NCBI RefSeq assembly: GCF_022376445.1
Contig: NW_025955521.1
Coordinates: 1-22,600, forward strand
Length of the DNA: 22,600 nucleotides
Direction: 5' to 3'
From: Fomitopsis serialis
Taxonomy: Eukaryota > Basidiomycota > Agaricomycetes > Polyporales > Fomitopsidaceae
Of the stretch, positions 9,637 to 18,525 are shown in pieces. The notes below the pieces were generated by a model. That model was given only the letters and a program-made list of their open reading frames with translations. It did no database searches and was not told the origin of the DNA. A program made the translations under genes and the position numbers. Within the stretch, counting starts at the first letter, position 1, and each line of letters begins with the position of its first letter.

Positions 9637-9912
9637 GATGGTGGTTAGAGGGAAAGCAAGGCTGACCAGCTGTCGTGTGAAGCTGGCTTACATCGCCCGC
9701 AAATACGGCGGAGCTCCGCAAGCTCGCGTTGTCGGACTCGCGCGTCCTACAGCGATCGGTCACGGGACACCTGTTGCTGGGAGGCGCGACGCGTCTGTTA
9801 CGTAAGCGATACGATCTCGAACTGCCACAAACGCGCAGCTGCAGCATTGTGCGACTCAGGCGTGGACCCGACAAAAGACAAGGCCCATGTCTCTCTGCTG
9901 CAAACTGCGACC
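9637..9912. promoter_or_regulatory. Shared promoter of the FAH-family gene and the Cdc14 homologue
   Basis: The 276-base gap separates two divergent start codons (9636 minus, 9913 plus). It contains an ACGCGT box at 9789-9794, 119 bases before the Cdc14 ATG. I see no clear TATA box on either strand. Shared control is inferred only from the spacing. Confidence 0.45.
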
Positions 9913-11819
9913 ATGGACGACGAGCAGGCGATGAAGGACGTTCTACAGGATGCGCTGGACGAGGTCAGTGACTGGGACGGCTGTGCGTGGTCATGTTGAG
10001 AACGGTTGCCTGCAGCTGGTGTCCACGCGATCATCCTCGGCGCGTGTAGGCGAAGTGCTCTCCGAGCTGGAGCGCTTCATGGCCGAGTTGTGCTCACATC
10101 CACATACCGACCGGGAGGCCGCAGAGAGGCTATTTGTGTTCACAAGGTTGCAGGATACATTCGAGTGCAACGGTGCGTGCTACGACTTGACGCCACATAT
10201 GTTATCCTAACGTGTTGCAGTTCCTTCTCGTGTCCTGCAATGGATGGTATCCGCGCAAAAGCGTTTGGAAGAGGTCACTAGCACAAGAAAACCCTCGTCC
10301 GAGTATCGTAAGTGTACGGAGCACTTCGGCTGCCCCAGACTGACGATTATTGTGGATAGATGACCGCAAACGCGAAATCTCAACCATATCAGGACAACTC
10401 GTACAAGCTCTTTCGATTGTTCAGGGTGTGACACTCACACATAAGGGTAGCAAACGATTTCTAGGGAGACAATATGCTATGGAGGTGTGTGAGAGGTTGT
10501 CTATAGACATGGCATATCTGACGGAACTAACAGATTATGCTCAATCTGCTCCTTACATCACGACATGTACCATGGGCCACATCCTTGAAGGATAGCGATA
10601 AGGCTTCGTCCTCGTCATCCAAAGCGAATAACGACGACAGCACCCCGTCACATAACGTGAATCCCGCTTTCATGCACCTTACGTGCGTCGCTCTGGACAC
10701 CTTGCTTTGCATTCTCGTCGATGCTTCCCAATCTCTCCGAGTCTTCGAAGAGCTGAACGGTGTACAGCTCGTTGTCAAGCTCTTGAAGCGGTCTGGCTCA
10801 CCGAGAGAGATCAGGTCAGTGATATCACGCGACCACTTGTTCCAGAGATGTGTTGAGTGACATCGGTCTCTGTCACTTTGTCTGGGTAGGATGAAATGCC
10901 TAGAATTCCTGTACTTCTATTTGCTCGACGAAACTGGCGTATCGACGGCCACCTCGCCCAATGACATATCCCAGTCAGAGGTCGAGACCCCCTTGGACAG
11001 CGTTTCCACCTCGCCAACATCACCTACCGATCGATATAGTACACCCCACCGCTCTGGCCCATCCATATCTAGCATAGGCTCCAGAGACACATCCGGCTCC
11101 TCACTATTCTCCGCCGCTTCGTCTGTTTTCACTGCAGCGACCTCACTTCCTTCCGGACAAAACACGCCAAAGCCCTCAGCGTACTACCCCTCGGACACCG
11201 AGTCGCCCACTCCCGCCCCCGCGCTCCCCCCACACCTGCGGCTCGTCTCGTTACCCCACCGAGCCAGCGCCCACAGCAGCGAAACCTCATGATGCTCAAG
11301 AAGGACGTGGACTACACGCCGCAAAGCCCCAAGAAGGCGCAAATAGCTGGACTGGGAGTGGGCACGCCTCGGTCCGCGACGCCGATGCGGACACAGTCCA
11401 AGCTCCGCGCAGCAGAAGACTTACTCTCATCCGAGGCATCCGAGACGGACGATAACTCTGACCCTCTGAGGTTTCCCCCTACCACACCGCGCCCGAAGGT
11501 CGCCGTGTCTTCGCTCAAGCGGGCAGAGTCCACGCCCTTAGCGGCATCTTCATCCGAAGCCCCAAAGACCCCCGTGCCGCTGAGCAAACACCGTCGCGCA
11601 CGGAGCGAGCTCGATGTGCTCAGTACACCGGCCGCGGCGGGGACGCCCACTCAGGGACGGGCGACGTCTTCAGGAGCAGTGCTGCAGCGTGCGACACATC
11701 GGAGGGCGACACACGCGAAGACGACAGAGGAGAAGAAGGAGCTGTTGGGTACACTGCTCGGCAACGTGGACGCGTTGGTAGCGGGTGTGCGACAGCAGGG
11801 CATCTGGGGATTGGGATAG
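9913..11819 (+). CDS. cdc14: Septation initiation network protein Cdc14 (S. pombe type; one-base frame break)
   Basis: Exons 9913-9963, 10016-10172, 10221-10307, 10360-10484, 10534-10814 and 10890-11819. The armadillo-like helical body has ELERFMAELC, ERLFVFTRLQDTFECN, LVQALSIVQGVTLTHKG, GRQYAMEIMLNLLL, TCVALDTLLCILVD, RVFEELNGVQLVVKLLKRSG and MKCLEFLYFYLLDE. The last exon codes a Ser/Thr/Pro-rich low-complexity region and the conserved end KKELLGTLLGNVDALVAGVR...GIWGLG. In S. pombe this protein pairs with the kinase Sid1 in the septation initiation network. It is unrelated to the Cdc14 phosphatase despite the name. In the last exon the frame changes near a run of six C (11226-11231): one added base lets ALPPTPAARLVTPPSQRP read on into the downstream frame and gives 543 residues. 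A small intron cannot fix this plausibly. S/T-P motifs in the tail suggest phosphorylation. Confidence 0.9.
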
Positions 11820-12051
11820 GTATGAGGCGTGTGTTGGCTGCACAAGGACATTGATAACGAGCATGGTCGGATTTGTGAGTCTGGATATCGTCGTACTTGC
11901 TATCGTTGCTGTCTCTTTGTTGTGCAGAAATCTTATGCTAGGCATAATTGCGTGATAATCATTCTAGGTCACTTCAGTGCACATTGCATTCCTTCCTAAG
12001 TTACAAGGCAAGCAGAACGACGGGCATCGGTCGTTGACAGTAATATACATT

Positions 12052-13828
12052 CTAGAAGCCGTGAATATCAGGATACGGTGAGTCAAACTTGAGGACGCGT
12101 TCCCATTCATCTTGGTCCATCTTCTCGACACGTACCACATCTCTCTTTCCGCCAAGCCAGTCCAGCTTTCCGGTCCACAACTCGATGACCTTGGCGACCT
12201 CCCGCAGCCCGCTCAAATAGCCGAACCTCTGCGGGCCTAACGGCAAACCTATGGTACGAGTGTTCGTCTTGAAGACCAGCTTCTCCAGCATGGGGACGTG
12301 ACTCTTCCGAGTCGCAAAGCATTCCCTCACGTCTGATAGCAAAGTGGGTGACCACCGGCCCTTGACCACGAAGGTCTTCAAGTTCGGACAGGCGATCTGG
12401 TTGGTCCGGGGGTCAATCATACTCAAGGACCTGTATATGGTTCGGCCCTGGCGCTCGTAGTCTTCAATTTGTATAACCTCAATCGAGGGGAACACGTCGA
12501 AGAGTCTCTTCCACGTCAGCGATCCGGTCGCATCCCAAAATTCTCCTGCGATGATCAGGTACCTGAGGGGCGCCGCGACGAACTTCATGCGGGCGCTTTG
12601 CGTGAAGGCCCATATGCACCACTCGACTTCCAGGCTGCCCCCAGTCTCCCTGCCCTCGTGCTCGAAAGCGATGCAAGACGGCTCGTCGAGCCCCATTCGA
12701 ACGTCTTTCTCGCCTCCCAGTTCGGCAGGAATTCGACCCGGATGCGGAGGTCAAGATTCGCGACCACGCGGATGACCTCTATCTGGGAGATGACCCCCTC
12801 GACGCTCGGCGATACATAGAAACCTTCCAGTTCTTGCGATGGTAAGCTTCCCGAAAACATCATCGTCAAATAGATACAAGTCGTTGGGGGAAAGGCGAGG
12901 TGCCTCATGAAGAAGGCTGTGTTTTTCTCGTCGTCCCGAAGCCAGAGCGAGCGCAAATGCGGGAGGCGCGCGGTGGTCTGCGGGTCAGCAGGACGTACTC
13001 TCTGGTCAGCGTCGTCACGGACGTCGGGGCCGGATTCCTCGAGGCACAGAAACTGTAGGTTGGTACAAGCGCGGAGCATGGCGGAGAAGTCCTCCAGCGT
13101 CTCCTCAAACCCCTCGATGTCGTGTTGGTCCAGGAGCGTCAAGCGCGTGAGCGACGCGTAGGCTTCCGGGTCGCACGGCGTGGTCGCACGTTCCAAGGTG
13201 AGTTCGCAGAGATGGGGGTAGCGCGAGTGGGTGATGATGAATGGGGTCTGCTCCGTGAAGTACTTCAGGTTGATCCAGAGGGCCGTCAGGTTGGGCACAT
13301 CAAATTCCAAGCAGGACATGTCAAGGACGCCGGACGGGGGGCTGTTGGCAAAATGCCTGTATCCAGGGAAGAAAAAAAGACTTTGGACTCGGTGTGCATG
13401 CGGCCTGACCGCTTCCAAAGCGGCGAGACACCAGGAGTGGGGGCCAACTGCACGGTCAGCGGAAGGTTACGTGACCTTTCCATCGCTGCGCGGAAGAGGT
13501 TCGGACCATAACACGCATATGGGGTGGTCCACAGGCATGCAGCTTCACGCGCGACTTCGTGCCAATATCGGGATACACGCGAGATCGACTTCCACCAGAA
13601 GCCCTCCTTGTCCTCTTCCGCGATGTATGAAATGATGTTCGCAAGCAGCTCCGCAGGTAGATCGACCTTGTGAACGACTTCGTCGTTAGCGTAATAACAT
13701 GCCGTGGGTCGATACCGGGAATTGGTTTGAGACTGTCCAAAGTCTGCTGATTTGCAAGCAGATGCAATTTCTTCAGCGTCGACATAGGACAGTTCTGACA
13801 TTGTGGAATTCGCAGTTGACGGCTTCAA
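12052..13828 (-). CDS. F-box protein with leucine-rich C-terminal region (two frame breaks)
   Basis: Three overlapping minus-strand frames together cover one protein. The first (from 13828) has an F-box: VDLPAELLANIISYIAEEDK, then WWKSISRVSRYWHEVAREAA and CLWTTPY. The second, to about 12690, continues with EAVRPHAHRVQSLFFF, leucine-rich strand-helix segments (LTALWINLKYF, HLCELTLERAT, LTRLTLLDQHD, LQFLCLEE, LPHLRSLWLRD) and an unusual run to FEWG. The third runs from GLDEPSCIAFEHEG to the stop (IHGF). Breaks lie near 13417-13421 and at CCCC 12691-12694. Each is repaired by one extra base, giving about 592 residues with no intron. Such F-box proteins are numerous in mushroom-forming fungi; most are unstudied and presumed SCF ubiquitin-ligase adaptors. 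The start is uncertain: ATG 13801 is equally possible. Unlike its neighbours the gene is intronless and could be a decaying family member, so sequence error and real pseudogene are both open. Confidence 0.75.
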
Positions 13829-13866
13829 GTGGAACGGATCAGTTAAATTGGCGAACTGAGCTCAGA

Positions 13867-14174
13867 CACTGCGGACGAACCGCGTTGTGCGAAGTGCTCA
13901 CATGGTACTTACATTGTAAGGGCGTGTATATTTTTGCGGCTCTAAGTCGGAGCTCGTAACATAGAGAATGGTATTCCTTTGTTCGGGCTAACATTTCGAA
14001 TGTTCCCAAAATCGGGAATGTAAGTGCTATGTTCTTCCTATGTTCCGAAATCGCGTCATGTTCTAGGCATGTACTTCCCATGTTAGGGATTTTACTTAGT
14101 GGCTTACTAATATACACACTCTTGCAATGTTAGGCCCATGTAAGCGCCTCGCACAATCCGGGTTGTCCGCAGTG
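13867..14174. mobile_element. CACTA-like MITE with 65-base imperfect TIRs
   Basis: The left end (from 13867) and the reverse complement of the right end (from 14174) both begin CACTGCGGAC and align without gaps for 65 bases. I count 52 of 65 identical, and weaker similarity continues inward. The element is flanked by AGA on both sides (13864-13866 and 14175-14177). CACTA/EnSpm elements typically begin CACTA or CACTG and make 3-base target duplications, so the assignment fits, but the flank is short enough to arise by chance. The interior is AT-rich with many ATGTT/AACAT words and has no coding capacity. Confidence 0.75.
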
Positions 14175-14744
14175 AGAGGGCTAGTCCACTTACTCACTTT
14201 GGGAAGGAGATACTTGAAAGCTCAGAGTATGCTTCAACACGGGCGCGGAGGGAGAAGTCTGTTGGTTCGACTCGGAGTTAAATGCAAGGCGCGAGCGCGG
14301 AAGCCACACTTGTCCACGATCACGAGACCGCGTTTCGGCGGACGCCGTGGTGGAAGAGCGGTGGCGTGAATTCCCACGGTCCCCCGTATAGGTCATTGTG
14401 TCATTCGTTCGCGAACCCGCCATGCCGCCATCCGCCGCCCGCCAAGATCGACGCTCCCACCCGCCAGCCACACTCTCCATTGGTGCGCGTGTTCGCAGAA
14501 AATAGGCCCAGAAAATGCGGCGGCGCGAGGGATGTCCATAGCGACGACGAGGATGCATGGCAACTGCGGGCGCACTAGACTGTTCGAGCTGAGGAGGCGT
14601 AGGAAGCGGCTCGAAGCGGCTGGAACAGACCGAGCACAACCGAGTCCACTTGCAGACGCAATTCAGCGGATCCTGTCCCATCTGTCACGCGAGCGCACTC
14701 CTAGTCCCCGGCTCCTCGCCGTGCGCCACAGCGCTCGCGCAGCA

Positions 14745-14750
14745 TATAAG
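14745..14750 (+). promoter_or_regulatory. TATA box of the HABP4-like gene
   Basis: TATAAG lies 107 bases before the ATG at 14852. It is followed by a pyrimidine-rich tract and an A/C-rich leader ending TTTGCCACC before the ATG, a favourable start context. The layout is typical of strongly expressed fungal genes. Confidence 0.5.
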
Positions 14751-14851
14751 ACCTCGTCCCTCCACCATCTCTCGTCAACGCCCACCACGAATCATCCGCA
14801 TACACCCACTCGCACCACCGCAGCAACATCAACGCAGTTTCGTTTGCCACC

Positions 14852-15452
14852 ATGACCCGCACTGAGCGCGCCGTACATGCTGCTGCCCTTGTCAAAGACC
14901 GCTCCGTGTCGAAGAACGGCATGGACACCAGGCTCCCCAAGGGTGGCGCGGGCGGCCACAACTGGGGTAACCTTTCGCGCGAGCAGTATCTAGAGGAGGC
15001 CGCAAGCTACGACGAAGCAGCGGACTTCGCCGAGGAGGGACGTAAGTACTGTCGTACTCATCATAAATCTGGGCAGCTAGCTCACACAGTTTGTGTCAGG
15101 TGAAGCACTAGTGGAGGCACCCCACGCCCTACGACCGGGCGTCGCACGAGCCAGCTCACCGAGGAAGAGCTCCAACAAGCTATCAAGCTGAGAAAGAAGG
15201 CTGCCCACAGCAACGGTAAGTGATACAAACCCTATCCGTAGGTTCTGCCGAAGAATATGCTCATGAGACCCTTCATAGACGTCGACCTAGGTTCGATTGC
15301 TCGCAGCTCTGCTGCGGTGTCGCACTCGCCGCCAAACAAAGATGTTCTCATTGTCAATGGTGTTAACGTGAGTAATATGCCGTATGTCGAACGTCACAAG
15401 GATTATCAGCTGACGTTTGATGGTGTCACAGACTACCGCGGTGACTGCTTAA
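14852..15452 (+). CDS. Small HABP4/PAI-RBP1-like RNA- or ribosome-binding protein (one-base frame break)
   Basis: Exons 14852-15041, 15100-15215, 15279-15367 and 15432-15452. The N-terminus MTRTERAVHAAALVKDRS leads to KGGAGGHNWGNL (about 30-41), the glycine/His-Asn-Trp-Gly motif of the HABP4/PAI-RBP1 (SERBP1, Stm1-related) family. An acidic stretch follows (EEAASYDEAADFAEEG), then GRRTSQLTEEELQQAIKLRK, DLGSIARSSAAVSHSPP and a short end VLIVNGVNTTAVTA. Members bind mRNA or sit in the mRNA channel of idle ribosomes. The family is suggested by the motif; its exact role is not known. Exon 2 changes frame at the CCCC run 15120-15123. Without an extra base the protein stops soon after RKSSNKLSS; with one it is 138 residues and all later exons are in phase. 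The TATA box and good start context suggest high expression. Confidence 0.78.
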
Positions 15453-16400
15453 TGCATGCATCTGCATCGCATTGGGCACGGGGGACCAGGTACAAGAACG
15501 CCGCATACTGTAATTCATAGACCGAAGTAGTCAAAGTAAACTGTAAAGTAGGAAGCACTGTCGCATCGCGCAAGAAAGTCTGCAAGCATATGCATGTGAA
15601 CAATCGAAGGTCACAGGCAGGTTGCGCAGCCTGAGTAGCCTTCGGGTCAGGAGGTTAAAGATGTATTCTTGAGGTGTGGAGAAGATTTGTGGGCGGCGCA
15701 AATCACCCGTCCATTGCCTGTTTCGGTCACTTATCCGCAGGCCATTGGGAACGCAGAAGGACAAAGTCAAGAGGCTGATTCGCTTGAGCCTATTTACAGC
15801 GCGATCCAGACCACAGTCCAACTGATATGGCGCACGACTTCAAATGCTTGCTGCCTCACTGAACTTTTACTCTTTAAACGACAGGGACATCTTCGTTTCT
15901 TCAGAGCTGGTTCTTCCATCAAACTGCATAGCACAATCTAAGTACCGCCTACATCTTGTCTTTTGTATCTAAGACTTAAACACGTCCGAGCTCCGAGTCA
16001 GCAACAATGGAGGCAGACAACTTGATCTAACCATTGAGTTGTGTAATGGCCGTCCTGTACTTACGAAAGTATCGTGGCACGCATCCCGACAGTCAAGACA
16101 AAGCGCGGGTGACGCGCCTGCTTTCGTTGCATCGCAGGTGGCTTGCAACTAGCAGGGGAATTCTTCCGCCGGTATACAAAGAGCACATTGGCTCTCAGCT
16201 TAGTGGCAGATAGTTCCATCACGAGTTGCGCGCACCTCCTCAGTCGGACAGAATCCTACGTCGCGCACCATGACATGACCAGTGATATTCCCAGTGATGT
16301 TTCATCACTGCAATGATCACAAGTACAAGGTTCGCACAGAGTATGCACTTTACCAGTTGTCCTTGCTGTACGAGCTCTCCACCGGTACCTCGGCAGGTGT
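15453..16400. other. Long intergenic gap between convergent genes
   Basis: This 948-base stretch separates the stop codons of the HABP4-like gene and the aldo/keto reductase. It is less GC-rich than the genes and contains only short, unspliced, unrecognised open frames. I found no tRNA, no terminal inverted repeats and no gene relic. The perfect hairpin at 16292-16310 is the only structure I noted. Confidence 0.5.
16292..16310. repeat. Perfect 8-base hairpin downstream of the aldo/keto reductase
   Basis: CAGTGATG at 16292-16299 pairs with CATCACTG at 16303-16310 across a TTT loop. It lies 91 bases beyond the reductase stop codon, so it is probably in its 3' UTR or just past it. No function is established. 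Fungal 3' ends do not need hairpins. Confidence 0.4.
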
Positions 16401-17772
16401 TTACGCGACCCAACCCTCGAGCGCTGGCGTGTCGCCGAAGAGTGTATGCGCCAAGTGCGGCGGGTACCGTTCCCCCTGCGTCGTGTCCGCCTCCTGGGCA
16501 ACCTTGCGCACCTCGACGATGTCCTCGGCGGTGAGCTTCAGACTGGCCGCGCCGAGGTTCTCGTGCAGACGCTATTCAATATACAGCTTAGCAAAGGCTG
16601 AGTAACGTTTCGCACAGAAGACGTACGTGGATCTTCGTGGTACCAGGGATGGGCAACACGTCGGGGCCTTGCGCCAGAAGCCAGGCGAGCGCGACCTGGC
16701 CGGCCGTCACGTTGTGTCGCTCGCCGATCGCCTTGAGGCCGGCAGCGAGTTTGAGAATCCGGGGGAAGTTCTCGTGGCTGTAGCGGGGGATCGCACGGCG
16801 GTAGTCGCTCTCTTCGAAGTCCTCTGGCTTCGTCTGTACATATGGCGAATCTAAATCCGACGTTCCGACATAAATAAGCGATATACGTACGTATTCGCCA
16901 GTGATCAGGCCACGCCCGAGTGGCGCGTATGCGACGACGGCGACTCCGAGCTCGCGTGCAGCCTTGAGGAGCCCGATCTTCGGGTCCTCGATGTCGAGCG
17001 TGAAGGGAGAGTACTCGACCTGGATGGCGGTGATGGGGTGCACGGCGTGGGCGCGACGGAGGGTGGACTCGGAAATTTCGGAGAGGCCGAGGTACTTGAC
17101 CTTGCCTTCCCTGTGAGCGGATGGGTCAGGGCACGCGGGAGTACACACTCAAATGCCGATACGTACTTGACAAGCTCGGCCATTGCTTCAACCGTCTTTT
17201 CAATTGGAACGTCAGGGTCAGCACTGAAGGATGTCACACATTAGATTCCAGACGAACTCATGACAGTGCGAGAAACGCCGACGTACCGGTGGAGGTAGTA
17301 GAGTTCAACGGAGTCTACACCTAGCCGTTGCAGAGACCGCTCGATTGCTTGACGGACGTACGCCGGGTCACCGTTGACGATTCTCCCGGGAACGCCAGAG
17401 CGAAGGCCGAACTTGGTGGCAAGGAAGATCTCAGAGCGCTTGCCACTGCGTGTAAACCTACGGAGAACGAGGGATGAGTGCACGCACAAAGTACACCAGT
17501 CTTCTTGTCATACCATTTCCTGAGAAGCTCTTCAGAGTCGCCGTAGCCATCCGCGGTGTCCCAATGCGTGACGCCTCTCTTGTGCACTTCGTCCAGAATC
17601 TACGAGGTGTCAGCCATCTCAATTCTGCTTGCCAATGAGCAGTCACTCGGCCGCATACCTGGAGTCGCTCCTCGTCCGGGAGAGGCTTTGCGTAGAAGGC
17701 CGATAGGCCCATACATCCATACCCAATGGCGGAGATGGTGTGCTTGCCAATTGTGCGCTGGGGGAGAGACAT
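16401..17772 (-). CDS. Aldo/keto reductase
   Basis: Seven exons, minus strand: 17659-17772, 17514-17599, 17287-17457, 17167-17223, 16891-17110, 16627-16833 and 16401-16571, giving 341 residues with every junction in phase. The (beta/alpha)8 barrel starts [19 protein letters not shown]. The catalytic tetrad is visible: Asp52 and Tyr57 in HWDTADGYG, Lys82 in FLATKFG and His123 in YYLHR. Later motifs are [43 protein letters not shown] and the NADPH-site segment PIPGTTKI followed by LHENLGAAS. The protein is cytosolic and NADPH-dependent, resembling the AKR13/yeast YakC-type group. It would reduce aldehydes or ketones; the substrate is unknown. The start MSLPQ is 94 bases from a TATA box; an upstream in-frame ATG at 17868 lies at or above the likely transcription start and is not credible. 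Confidence 0.94.
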
Positions 17773-18525
17773 GTCGCTGGTTGTTTGACTGCTTGGAATT
17801 GAGCTTTGACTGGGGTTTAAATGAAGCTTAAGAGGCTGGGGGTGATGAAGTGGATGCTGCAAGCCCACCCCTTATATACCACCCCTGGGCCCTGGCGTAC
17901 GACTCGGACGCTATGATGCAACTGAGTACTGTCTCTACTGGCATACATAAGCCATCCACATAGTACACCCGAAGGCTCGTAACCCACCATTGAGCGGTCA
18001 TTAATCATTCTCTGCCCAACTCCGAGGGACACATCGCCGGCTCGAAACCCTCCCAATATGGCGATCATACATCCATAAGGGGCGAAGAAATCGCCTACGT
18101 AGTTCATGAAATGGCCTTCCGTAGGGAAGCTTCATTGAAACGTCGGGTCTCTTGGTGGGGTGCGACGGAATGCGGTGAGGACGAGGGGCTGAACGACCAA
18201 GCTTCGGCGCTCGGTGAGTTCGTTTCCCCGCACGTCGATTGTGCTTGGTAAGACTCATCACCAGCCTTCATGGGAATCCGGATCACTTCAGACTACGTGG
18301 TACAAACGCGTACAGATTGTGGGAGCGATGTCGCAAATGACATGCACATATATGGCATGCAAGTCTCTTGAAGGCGAGCAAGTACAAGGCAGTGATAGTA
18401 GTACTGTGGTATGCAGTCTCCATTGACGCCCGCGTGTGCGTCGACAGTTTATTGGCACTCATTATCCCACCGCCACCTCGGTAGTAGATAGACAGATAGT
18501 CTGATCAAAAGGCAAGAGGAACATG
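17773..18525. other. Intergenic region between ORC4 and the aldo/keto reductase
   Basis: Both neighbours are on the minus strand, so this 753-base gap holds the ORC4 3' UTR and the reductase promoter. Apart from the TATA box at 17871-17878 and a lone ACGCGT at 18306-18311, I see nothing. Open frames here are short and unrecognised. Confidence 0.5.
17871..17878 (-). promoter_or_regulatory. TATA box of the aldo/keto reductase
   Basis: On the minus strand this reads TATATAAG, in a GC-rich setting (GGTATATAAGGGG). It is about 100 bases before the ATG at 17772, suggesting a leader of roughly 60-75 bases. Confidence 0.55.

Larger units (their letters stand above)
13829..14851. other. Intergenic region with CACTA-like MITE and promoter of the HABP4-like gene
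   Basis: About 1 kb lies between the divergent F-box and HABP4-like genes. The MITE fills 13867-14174, only 38 bases from the putative F-box start, so it lies in that gene's promoter or leader. From 14178 to 14720 I see only short overlapping open frames with no recognisable motif. A TATA box follows at 14745. Confidence 0.6.

Noticed and set aside
11180..11290. A small intron as the explanation for the Cdc14 frame change
   Set aside because: Candidate donors are poor or give introns under 40 bases, and the sequence on both sides reads as family-like Pro/Ser-rich coding sequence up to the C run.
14260..14275. GGTTCGACTC, resembling a tRNA B box
   Set aside because: No pairing T-stem, no A box and no acceptor stem around it.
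14190..14681. 163-codon minus-strand open frame
   Set aside because: No family resemblance, basic low-complexity composition, and it overlaps the promoter of the HABP4-like gene.
16145..16158. CTTGCAACTAGCAG, similar to the end of the TA-flanked MITE
   Set aside because: Only about ten matching bases, no partner repeat and no TA at the right place; probably chance.
18036..18056. Minus-strand GGGTTTCGAGCC, resembling a tRNA B box
   Set aside because: It has an extra T compared with the consensus, and no cloverleaf can be drawn from the flanks.
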